DNA from: Acidobacteriota bacterium
GTDB lineage: Bacteria; Acidobacteriota; Blastocatellia; Pyrinomonadales; Pyrinomonadaceae
Assembly: GCA_003222835.1 (NCBI GenBank)
Contig: QHXE01000469.1
Span: forward strand, 1 to 6,735
Direction: 5' to 3'
DNA length: 6,735 nt
Shown here: in pieces, positions 1 to 5,404 of the stretch
Layout of the letters: each line of letters begins with the position of its first letter
Numbering within the stretch: position 1 is the first letter of the stretch
Made by a program: the position numbers and the translations under genes
Notes under the pieces: generated by a model
Seen by the model: the letters and a program-made list of their open reading frames with translations, nothing else
Database searches by the model: none
What the model was told of the DNA's origin: nothing

Positions 1-78
1 CTTACACGTGTCGGGATCCGCAAGCGAAACCTCTGCGCGAATGATGACCGGGGGCTCAACAGGGCGGGCGTCAGACAT
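1..78 (-). CDS. Nfu/NifU-N-like Fe-S scaffold, N-terminal 26 codons (partial)
   Basis: The frame opens with ATG at 78 and stays open to the window edge, so only 26 residues are visible. The segment RAEVSLADPDTCK resembles the beginning of the Nfu N-terminal domain, where a short beta strand leads into a 'DP(N/D)(T/S)xKF'-type turn. Proteins of this family carry or scaffold Fe-S clusters, or serve as adaptors for them. The start overlaps the end of the Mrp-DUF971 gene by 8 bases (ATGTCTGA), a typical sign of translational coupling. An AGGGA about a dozen bases upstream could serve as ribosome binding site. The assignment rests on very few residues plus the Fe-S context of the upstream gene. 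The rest of the protein lies outside the window. Confidence 0.45.
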   Translation of the reverse strand, partial: MSDARPVEPPVIIRAEVSLADPDTCK

Positions 79-1414
79 CTTCGACAATCTTCCCTGCAGC
101 GCGCTCGCCCAAGGAACGCAGGTGGTCGAACGAATAGATCCCGGAGTTATGGCCGTCGCTCCAGTCGATCCCGATCGCATAATTACCGATGCTCGAGATC
201 AGGCGCGGGCTCACATCGGGTCGCACCGTCTTCGGATCGAGCAGCTTCCGGCCACTCATCTCCTCGATGCAGAGGGCGCAATGACACGCCAAGCGCAGGT
301 CGCGGACATCGAAGTCGTCGCGGTGGCCGTCCTCCCAGAGCACGGACAGCGTCCGAGCGTCGCCGCGGCGAATGCCAATCGCCATGGTCCGAGAGCCCGA
401 CGGCCGGACGACGCTCTCCAGCCAGCTCGGCTCTCCCTCATTGCTGTCCCACCTCCACACAAAGGACTTCAGCACGGTCGCCGGAGCGGCGTGGAGCTGT
501 TCCCCGAGCGCGGCGGCAATGGCGGCGTACGCCTGCGCGGTGACTGACTGCGGCTTGTCGACCACGATGGGACGACCCTCGTCACCGCCGGTGACGACAT
601 CGGCATCGAGGGGTATGGCACCCAGGAACGGAACCCCGACCTGCCGGCTCATCCGCTCGCCGCCGCCGCGACGGAAGATATCGGTGTTCTTGCCGCAGTG
701 GGGGCAGGTGAAAGAGCTCATGTTCTCGACGATCCCGAGAATGGGGACGTGCACCTTCTCGAACATCCGCAGGCCGCGGCGGGCGATTTTCAGACTCACA
801 TCCTGCGGTGTCGTGACGATCACGGCGCCTGATAACGTCAGGCTCTGCGCCAGTGTCAGCTGCGTGTCGCCGGTGCCGGGCGGAAGGTCGAGAATCAAGT
901 AGTCGAGATGTCCCCACTGCACACCGCCGATCAACATGCGCAGGTACTTACCCACCATCGGCCCGCGCAGCACTGCCGGTGTGTCGTCACCGGTGAACAT
1001 GCCCATTGACATTGTTTTGACGCCGTGTCGTTCGGCCGGGATCGCCTTGCCGTCTGGGGTTGCGGCCAGCGGCCGGCCGGTCGGGATGCCCAGCATGCCG
1101 GGGATACTGGGGCCGAGGACGTCGGCGTCCACGAGCCCTATGCGCCCCCCGAGGCGCTGCAGCACGAGCGCCAGATTGACGCTCACGGTCGATTTCCCAA
1201 CGCCGCCCTTACCGCTGCCGATGGCGACGATATGGCGGATCCCGGGCAGTTTCTCAGCCTTCCGCTTGCTCGCACTCAACGGCCTTTGCCAGACCTGAAT
1301 CCCGATATCGGTCGCCGTTAGCCGAACGTTGTAACGGGCGATGCCTTGACGCGCGGGAGGGGCGAGCACTTCGGTTCGGATGTTGAACTTCGCGCCGTGC
1401 CACGGGCGTGTCAC
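71..1414 (-). CDS. Mrp/ApbC-type Fe-S carrier P-loop ATPase fused to C-terminal DUF971, with Rieske-derived N-terminus
   Basis: This is a Mrp/NBP35-family P-loop ATPase, a cytosolic carrier of [4Fe-4S] clusters to apoproteins. Numbering from a GTG at 1414 gives 447 residues. Residues about 55-310 form the ATPase: LPGIRHIVAIGSGKGGVGKS with the deviant Walker A at 68-75, VDADVLGPSIPGMLG near 95-109, LDLPPGTGD at 175-183, and the cluster-binding CPHC at 237-240. Residues about 345-436 are a DUF971 domain with CHCALC at 377-382. Mrp followed by DUF971 is the order in the plastid carrier HCF101, but HCF101 and most Mrp proteins begin with a MIP18/DUF59 domain, which is missing here. Residues 1-41 instead match the C-terminal half of a Rieske ferredoxin (PWHGAKFN, LAPPARQGIARYNVRL). 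The start is uncertain. The GTG at 1414 overlaps the stop of a preceding broken frame (GTGA), and a TTG at 1279 would yield an ATPase without the Rieske tail. The ATPase and DUF971 parts look intact. Confidence 0.93.
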   Translation of the reverse strand: MTRPWHGAKFNIRTEVLAPPARQGIARYNVRLTATDIGIQVWQRPLSASKRKAEKLPGIRHIVAIGSGKGGVGKSTVSVNLALVLQRLGGRIGLVDADVLGPSIPGMLGIPTGRPLAATPDGKAIPAERHGVKTMSMGMFTGDDTPAVLRGPMVGKYLRMLIGGVQWGHLDYLILDLPPGTGDTQLTLAQSLTLSGAVIVTTPQDVSLKIARRGLRMFEKVHVPILGIVENMSSFTCPHCGKNTDIFRRGGGERMSRQVGVPFLGAIPLDADVVTGGDEGRPIVVDKPQSVTAQAYAAIAAALGEQLHAAPATVLKSFVWRWDSNEGEPSWLESVVRPSGSRTMAIGIRRGDARTLSVLWEDGHRDDFDVRDLRLACHCALCIEEMSGRKLLDPKTVRPDVSPRLISSIGNYAIGIDWSDGHNSGIYSFDHLRSLGERAAGKIVEDV

Positions 1415-1562
1415 CTGCGATCGTGCGTACAGACAAATAAAGGCCCACCTTTATGGGTGCGGGTGTCCTTGAACAGGGCGAGCCGCTTGCCGCGGCCTCT
1501 GACCCGCCGTGCCTACCGGGCAAGAATTCGTCCGCCTTGGCGACTTTGAGAAAATCAGCCAT
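1292..1562 (-). pseudogene. Broken Rieske [2Fe-2S] ferredoxin, cluster cysteines replaced by Arg
   Basis: Pieces of a nitrite-reductase-small-subunit-like Rieske ferredoxin are spread over three frames. Frame 1 starts at ATG 1562 behind AAGGA (7-base spacer) and gives MADFLKVAKADEFLPGR. Frame 2, from about 1494, gives GKRLALFKD then THKGGPL and stops at 1413-1411. Frame 3 continues from 1414 with VTRPWHGAKFN to DIGIQV near 1292 and runs on into the Mrp ATPase. The usual motifs CTH...GGPL and CPWHGA read RTH and RPWHGA here. Both cluster Cys are Arg (CGC in each case, one T-to-C change away from TGC), while both His remain. Roughly nine codons usually present between ALF and CTH are missing, as are a few between PGR and GKR. 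A functional Rieske cluster cannot be built from this. The gene probably was an intact electron-transfer partner in the Fe-S operon before decay. Confidence 0.75.
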
Positions 1563-1598
1563 AGCTTGATCCTTCAAATCTCAGACCTACAACCCCAA

Positions 1599-1898
1599 TC
1601 ATGCATTGCGCGTGAATCGAAAACGGCACACGTGGCCGCCTTGCGCCATGCACTCGTGAAGCTCGAGGCGGCTGCCGCTAGAGGCGGACAGCAGCGCGAG
1701 ACCGAAGTGACAGATCTGTGGGTTCTTCATCGCGAGTTCGTGGAAGACGCAGTTGTCTGCTCCATGCGGAAACCCGATGCGACGCTGGAAACCGTCTGAG
1801 CGGTTGAAGGCCGAAAGCCCTGGGCAGCCGATTGAGTTTGTGCTGTGGACAAACTGCTGCAGTGAGTTGATCGGGCGTGGAAAGTTTTCTTCTCCCCG
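1599..1898 (-). pseudogene. C-terminal fragment of a SufR-like Fe-S-sensing transcriptional regulator
   Basis: An open frame lies between a TAA at 1901-1899 and the TGA at 1601-1599. It has no convincing start codon, and no helix-turn-helix part can be found upstream in any frame. Homology-like sequence begins near 1796. It contains NCVFHELAMKNPQICHF and ELHECMAQGGHVCRFRF, giving four cysteines in the order C-x12-C-x19-C-x7-C (codons at 1751, 1712, 1652 and 1628). The C-x12-C then C after 27 residues recalls the cluster-binding cysteines of SufR-type repressors, which control suf operons. The x7 Cys pair with the CRF ending also resembles V4R domains, so that is an alternative. It ends 36 bases before the Rieske start, so the intact ancestor could have been the local regulator of the Fe-S operon. 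The DNA-binding half is lost. Confidence 0.5.
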
Positions 1899-1939
1899 TT
1901 ATGCTCAGGCTGTTACACCGAGCAGCGCATGAAGGAAGA

Positions 1940-2128
1940 CTACTCAAACCTGTTGAGAACCCTGGTTTCGGTGCCCTCGTCGACCGCGCGCACCGGTGCC
2001 TCATTCTCACCCGCACGTTCATCGTCTCGGTTATCGTCGTCATCTTCGGTGCCACTCGTCGGGTGCGCGGGGAGAATCAATCCCTGAAACTGGCGCGAGG
2101 TGTCTAGTTCTGGGTGTGTGGTGGTCAT
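1940..2128 (-). CDS. Small acidic hypothetical protein (62 aa)
   Basis: The ORF starts at ATG 2128 behind GAGGA with a 7-base spacer and ends with TAG at 1942-1940. The protein begins MTTTHPELDTSRQFQGLIL. Its middle is strongly acidic, with a TEDDDDNRDDERAGENE-type run at about residues 27-43. No transmembrane segment, Cys pair or known domain is visible. Composition suggests a largely disordered protein. It lies 84 bases downstream of the degenerate receiver gene and in the same direction, so co-transcription is possible. It is not recognised. The ribosome binding site and reasonable codon use favour a real gene, but it could be a leftover N-terminus of a longer gene cut off at the TAG. Confidence 0.4.
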   Translation of the reverse strand: MTTTHPELDTSRQFQGLILPAHPTSGTEDDDDNRDDERAGENEAPVRAVDEGTETRVLNRFE

Positions 2129-2212
2129 GCAAAGATCCTCATAAACATAAGGGGGAGCCAAGTTACTTCGGCCCTTTGGGTGAGTATCCGCCTGTGTGAC
2201 TTTAAGAGGCTG
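2129..2212 (-). promoter_or_regulatory. Candidate folded leader RNA ahead of the acidic small ORF
   Basis: Read on the minus strand, this 84-base gap contains GGGCCGAAGTAACTTGGCTC, which can fold into an 8-bp stem (one bulged G, one G-U pair) closed by a three-base loop, followed by a C-run. CCTC just after the preceding stop codon could also pair with the GAGG of the downstream ribosome binding site. No known riboswitch class is matched. It could equally be a weak end-of-transcript hairpin of the upstream gene, though no T-run follows. Confidence 0.25.
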
Positions 2213-3439
2213 TCAGCAGACGACCTCCGGATTGGGTTCGCTGTGACCGAGCTTCGCGCCTGTGGTTCTCAGGTGAGCGAGGCGAGAACGCCTCGGACGT
2301 TTGAGCACTTCGCCGATCAGGGCGTTGAGCTCATCGAGGTTGACAGGATTTCTCAGCAGATAAACATCGGCGACCCGCGCAGGTTTGTCGATCTCTATGG
2401 ACGTCTGAGTCGTTAGTAACACCGCGGGAACGTTGTAGCCTAACAATAGACGCGTTTTGTCGATTACTGCGAGGCCGTCATCGTCGCCAGTGAGGTCTAA
2501 ATTCGTGATGATGATGTCGATAAGCGATGTCGCCATCCGCGCTCGATCGAGCGCTTCGTCTGCGTCAGCTGCCGCGAACACCTGATATCCTGCGCATAAC
2601 AAATAGATCCGTAATGCGCCCAAAACCCCTCGGTCCTCCTCGATTAAGAGGATGCGGCACGTGCGGGTCGCTGGCCCGAGCGCCACGGGCCCCTCTGGGG
2701 GGTCCACAGTGGATATCATGGACCATTCGGCTGACCAGTCCTCAGGACGCGGCTCGGGCGTTGCGCTCGCCTCGCGCAGTCCTCCGCCAGCAGACCGCGA
2801 TGCACGGTTCGTGAGCAGTGCGGGCTGCCGTGCTATCTCGGGCTCGGCGATCGCGAGGAAGCTGTCAATGAGATCCGCCATCACTTCGAGCGCTTGACGT
2901 TGTTGTTCGATCATTCTTACCGCCACCATGCCGGTCCCCCGAACATCCCAGTCGCTGTTGAGCCGCAGCATTGCCGTCAATGGTTCTCGCAAATCGCGGT
3001 GGGCTCCAGCCAGCAAGCGGGCCCTGGCAGTTTCGGATCGATCACGCGCTCGGCGCAAGGCGCCGGTGAGCCCTTCCCCACTTGCCAGGTCGCCCTGCCA
3101 TCCTTCGCTGGCACGGGGCTTCCCCCGTGCGGCCGTTCGGGATCTCAGTCCCGCAGCCTTCAGCGCAGAGGCCGGTCCGTTAAAATGTTCCCCGGCGATG
3201 GCCGCATCGATGACGTCTGTCGCCAATGGCGCAGCACAGACGTATTCCGCGAAATCCTCTCGAAACTCGGACTGGCGATACGCTGCGGTGGCAATCAATG
3301 CTTCACGCGCTGACGGAACGGCCGGTGACAACGTTGCCGCCAGGGCCGTGAGATCCTTGGCCCCAAATGGGTTCATGGCGTTCCGACTAACGCGGATGGG
3401 CGCAGTGGACGTCAGACCGCTACGAGGCTGAGTATTCAT
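2213..3439 (-). CDS. Degenerate hybrid-kinase-like protein: HisKA-like segment plus pseudo-receiver, no ATPase domain
   Basis: ATG at 3439 has GAGGAG eight bases upstream and is preferred to an in-frame GTG at 3445. Numbering here follows the GTG form (410 aa). Residues 31-100 are unrecognised. Residues about 140-203 match the dimerisation segment of PAS-type hybrid kinases: AHRDLREPL at 148-156, then EQQRQALEVMADLIDSFL. Where that family has SHDLRQPL, the phospho-His position is Arg150. The HATPase_c domain that should follow is absent, and a Pro/Ala-rich linker (about 204-262) leads straight to a receiver domain (264-380). The receiver keeps acidic residues E270 and D271 and T345. However, the phospho-acceptor Asp is Asn315 (IITNLDL) and the conserved Lys is Asn366 (LLRNPV). 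The protein therefore cannot autophosphorylate or receive phosphate in the usual way. The long intact frame suggests either a phosphorylation-independent role or early decay. It is cytoplasmic, with no membrane segment. Confidence 0.8.
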   Translation of the reverse strand: MNTQPRSGLTSTAPIRVSRNAMNPFGAKDLTALAATLSPAVPSAREALIATAAYRQSEFREDFAEYVCAAPLATDVIDAAIAGEHFNGPASALKAAGLRSRTAARGKPRASEGWQGDLASGEGLTGALRRARDRSETARARLLAGAHRDLREPLTAMLRLNSDWDVRGTGMVAVRMIEQQRQALEVMADLIDSFLAIAEPEIARQPALLTNRASRSAGGGLREASATPEPRPEDWSAEWSMISTVDPPEGPVALGPATRTCRILLIEEDRGVLGALRIYLLCAGYQVFAAADADEALDRARMATSLIDIIITNLDLTGDDDGLAVIDKTRLLLGYNVPAVLLTTQTSIEIDKPARVADVYLLRNPVNLDELNALIGEVLKRPRRSRLAHLRTTGAKLGHSEPNPEVVC

Positions 3440-3736
3440 GAACACGACTCCTCAAGCGTCCGGCGCCGTCGCACAAGCCGCTTGGGTTGCTTATGGAATC
3501 AGCCGTCGCGGTCCGCTCGCTATAGAGCGGGATGATCGCGCAGAGGCCGGGAGACGCACTACGCATGTGGAGTCCGCACGATCAACCCGCAGGCGACGCA
3601 CACCGCGGTGTGCCTGCCTAGTTCGGAGGACTGGTCGGATTGCGGGCTGGCGAGAGTGGCGTGAGAATCACGCCCGAGCCAATAGATACTCGCAAGAAGA
3701 AAGAGTCACGAGCCGGCATCGAAGCTACGCTGAGTG
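3440..3736. other. Intergenic gap without a supported gene
   Basis: No frame here has a start, ribosome binding site and protein sequence that look real. The gap should hold the promoter of the pseudo-receiver gene on the minus strand. The only clear structure is an inverted repeat CCGCTC/GAGCGG at 3513-3530 with a six-base TA-rich centre (GCTATA). It lies about 75-90 bases upstream of that gene's start and could be an operator or part of a promoter. No convincing terminator for the methyltransferase gene was found. Confidence 0.4.
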
Positions 3737-4402
3737 TTATGCGATGTCCACCGCTATTCGGTCTTTTTTGGGCCTGCGCCACACACTCGCCAGCCACGGC
3801 TGCCGTTCGCGCGGCAGCCCGACTGGCCGGTAGTAGTACTCGAGCTCTGTGAACCCTGCATCTGACATGTAGCAACGCCACGCTTCAAGGCTGTGGTAAG
3901 CGCCGTAGCGCCCGCGATTCCATCCTTCCTCGTTCTCGCCGTGCGGATTGGAGCTGAACAGGACGCCCCCGGGCTTCAGTGCGGCGTGCAATTGCCGCAA
4001 GACGCGCGGCAATTCTTGGGATGGCACATGAAACAGCGCAGCGTTGGCGAAGATGCCATCAAAGCACTCCCTCGGCAGGTCAAGCTTGAGGAAATCCTGC
4101 TGCCACACTTCGCACCCAGTGTCGGCACGCGCCATCGCAGCAACGCCGGCTGCACCCTCCAGCCCGATGGCAGTGTGGCCTAGTCCGGACAAGGTCTTGA
4201 GGTCGCGCCCCGGCCCGCAACCAAAATCGAGAATCGTGAAGGGCGAATCGCCTTCGATATGTCGCAATAGCGAGGCAATGTTCTGGCTGACGTCGTGATC
4301 GCGCGTGCCAGCCCGAAATTCCTCGGCGTGCTGCTCGTAGTGCGCGAGCGTCGCAGTGGCGATCTTGTCCAGCTCGTGAGGTTCGAGCGGCTTGCCAGGC
4401 AT
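3737..4402 (-). CDS. Class I SAM-dependent methyltransferase
   Basis: Rossmann-type methyltransferase of 221 residues from ATG 4402. SAM-binding motif I is ILDFGCGPGRDL at residues 57-68. A ribose-binding acidic residue follows at E82 (GLEGA), with QQDF at 101-104. FDGIFANAALFHVP at 114-127 is followed by the motif after it, LKPGGVLFSSNP at 142-153. The C-terminus (RPVGLPREROPWLASVWRRP-like, about 192-211) agrees with a well-spread proteobacterial family whose substrate is not known. The N-terminal LDKIATATLAHYEQHAEEF and RDHDVSQNI are also family features. In-frame ATGs at 4426 and 4456 would add 8 or 18 residues. None has a well-spaced ribosome binding site; the one at 4426 follows a G-run too closely. 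The family length favours 4402. It is transcribed divergently from the heat-shock gene. Confidence 0.88.
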   Translation of the reverse strand: MPGKPLEPHELDKIATATLAHYEQHAEEFRAGTRDHDVSQNIASLLRHIEGDSPFTILDFGCGPGRDLKTLSGLGHTAIGLEGAAGVAAMARADTGCEVWQQDFLKLDLPRECFDGIFANAALFHVPSQELPRVLRQLHAALKPGGVLFSSNPHGENEEGWNRGRYGAYHSLEAWRCYMSDAGFTELEYYYRPVGLPRERQPWLASVWRRPKKDRIAVDIA

Positions 4403-4503
4403 CGAGGTGTTTCTGCGTTCGACCATTCCCCCTATCCCCGTTGTGACTCGTGGCATGCAGTGATGTTCGCAAAGAGCATCCTGATTTACGCGTCAGTTCG
4501 TAC

Positions 4504-4534
4504 CTTTACAAGGCGAGATACGCCCCAATATAGG
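4504..4534 (+). promoter_or_regulatory. Heat-shock (sigma32-like) / sigma70-like promoter of hsp20
   Basis: CTTTACA at 4504-4510 is followed after 12 bases by CCCCAATAT (4523-4531). This is close to the sigma32 pattern CTTGAAA-N11-16-CCCCATNT. The same stretch also reads as sigma70-like, TTTACA (4505-4510) with TATAGG (4529-4534) and an 18-base spacer. The position, about 45-75 bases ahead of the Hsp20 start, fits. It is a pattern match only. Confidence 0.5.
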
Positions 4535-4553
4535 CAACCTGGAACAGAACAAA

Positions 4554-4572
4554 CTCCTTACTTTGACAGGAG
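4554..4572 (+). promoter_or_regulatory. Hairpin covering the hsp20 ribosome binding site (RNA-thermometer candidate)
   Basis: CTCCT at 4554-4558 is the exact complement of the ribosome binding site AGGAG at 4568-4572, with a nine-base loop. The ribosome binding site sits six bases before the ATG at 4579. A weak 5-bp stem hiding the Shine-Dalgarno would melt easily, as in small RNA thermometers of heat-shock genes. It is much shorter than a ROSE element and lacks a FourU run, so it remains a candidate. Confidence 0.35.
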
Positions 4573-4578
4573 AGCAAA

Positions 4579-5025
4579 ATGATGAATCTTGTGTATTATC
4601 AACCGTGGTCGCTGATGGATCGCTGGCACCGCGAGATCGACGAATTATTCACCGGGAGTTCGGGCGCATCACCCCCCGCTGTAAGCAATAGCACGGCTTG
4701 GAGGCCGCCGGTGGATTTGCAGGAGGAAAGCGACCGCTTCATCCTGCGTGCGGATGTGCCGGGCGTCGCGCTCAAGGACATCGAAGTCTCCGCCGAAGAC
4801 GGCACGTTGACGGTTCGTGGCGAACGGCCGCCGAGGGAACACGTTAGCGGCGACGGCTTCGAACACATCGAACGCGTCGCGGGCACTTTCTTGCGCCGTT
4901 TCACCCTGCCGGATTCGGCACGAGCTGAGGCGATCAAGGCACGCTATGTCGATGGCGTGCTCGAGATCGAGATTCCCAAGCAGCCTCGAGTCGAGACCAA
5001 GCGGATTGCGGTAACTGTCAATTGA
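4579..5025 (+). CDS. Small heat-shock protein, Hsp20/alpha-crystallin family
   Basis: 148-residue ATP-independent holdase that keeps unfolding proteins soluble for refolding by DnaK/ClpB. The N-terminal arm, about residues 1-40, has MDRWHREIDELF at 13-24. The alpha-crystallin domain covers about 43-137: WRPPVDLQEESDRFILRADVPGV, then DGTLTVRGER at 74-83, and the signature GVLEIEIPK at 126-134. The C-terminal tail carries the IxI/V-type anchor IAV at 143-145, used for oligomer assembly. Length and order are normal for a bacterial class A sHsp. The start is the first of two adjacent ATGs, six bases after AGGAG. It is the only plus-strand gene recognised in the window, with its own heat-shock-like promoter and a hairpin at the ribosome binding site. 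Confidence 0.96.
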   Translation: MMNLVYYQPWSLMDRWHREIDELFTGSSGASPPAVSNSTAWRPPVDLQEESDRFILRADVPGVALKDIEVSAEDGTLTVRGERPPREHVSGDGFEHIERVAGTFLRRFTLPDSARAEAIKARYVDGVLEIEIPKQPRVETKRIAVTVN

Positions 5026-5058
5026 AGTCCGGCAACCGGGTCTAGCCTTGAGATGTTC

Positions 5059-5097
5059 GGCCGTGGCGGCGACAGAGTACTGTCGTCCGCCGTGGCC
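5059..5097 (+). terminator. Long imperfect hairpin after hsp20, possible terminator
   Basis: GGCCGTGGCGGCGACAG (5059-5075) pairs with 5080-5097 around the loop AGTA. The stem has seventeen base pairs including two G-T pairs and one bulged T. It starts 34 bases after the hsp20 stop and lies in the convergent gap. Stem stability favours a transcript end or RNA 3' protector. No T-run follows (GCTCTCCC), so a classic intrinsic terminator is not proven. Confidence 0.45.
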
Positions 5098-5137
5098 GCT
5101 CTCCCTTCGCGACAGTCTGAAGAGCTGGCGATGCGAA

Positions 5138-5155
5138 GACCGAGCGCGCTCGGTC
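5138..5155. repeat. 18-bp perfect palindrome
   Basis: GACCGAGCGCGCTCGGTC reads the same on both strands without mismatch. It lies in the middle of the convergent gap, so a promoter operator role is unlikely. A second transcript-end structure or a protein-binding site is possible. Confidence 0.5.
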
Positions 5156-5404
5156 GATGAGTCGGGGTGACGACACGAACGCGCGCGTTTGACGCCGGGC
5201 CGCGAGCCCTTGGGTCGTCGCCATGGCGGGGAGTCGCCCTCAGTTTGTAGCCTTGCGCGAGACCACTACCAGTCACGACGCCTGGACCGGCACAGAGAAA
5301 GATAGCGTGCAGGAAAGCGGCGCACCCCGGTGCAGCGATGCCAAAAAGAGGGCCGCCATCGTGGAAGATCGCGCCGCGGACCAATGCTCTGAATCCGGTC
5401 GATG

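Larger units (their letters stand above)
5026..5404. other. Convergent intergenic gap with hairpin and palindrome, no supported gene
   Basis: The gap lies between the end of hsp20 and the end of the discoidin-like gene, which face each other. Two open frames cross it. One runs on the minus strand into the 3' end of hsp20 and the other on the plus strand into the convergent gene. Neither has a ribosome binding site, and both read as low-complexity Arg/Ser/Pro-rich protein. Apart from the hairpin at 5059-5097 and the palindrome at 5138-5155, nothing is recognised. Confidence 0.5.

Noticed and set aside
8..902. Plus-strand open frames at 8-547 and 372-902
   Set aside because: They lie opposite the clear Mrp-DUF971 gene and read as Arg/Pro/Ser-rich text without ribosome binding sites.
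1254..1577. Minus-strand 107-codon open frame starting with TTG 1577
   Set aside because: Only its first 17 residues after ATG 1562 are Rieske-like; the rest is the wrong frame through the broken gene.
1678..2055. Minus-strand 125-codon open frame
   Set aside because: Arg/Ser-rich, no ribosome binding site, and it overlaps the SufR-like fragment and the acidic ORF in other frames.
2129..2212. Cyclic-di-GMP (GEMM) riboswitch
   Set aside because: Only a short CACAGG resembles it; the GACGCAAAGCC-type core and second stem are absent.
2894..3431. Two plus-strand frames opposite the pseudo-receiver gene
   Set aside because: Shadow frames of a convincing minus-strand gene, with no domain.
3438..3833. 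Plus-strand frame beginning at ATG 3438, divergent from the pseudo-receiver gene
   Set aside because: Arg-rich, no ribosome binding site, and runs into the methyltransferase gene on the other strand.
4944..5384. Minus-strand 146-codon frame with a hydrophobic stretch
   Set aside because: TTG start without a ribosome binding site, overlaps the 3' end of hsp20, weak codon bias.
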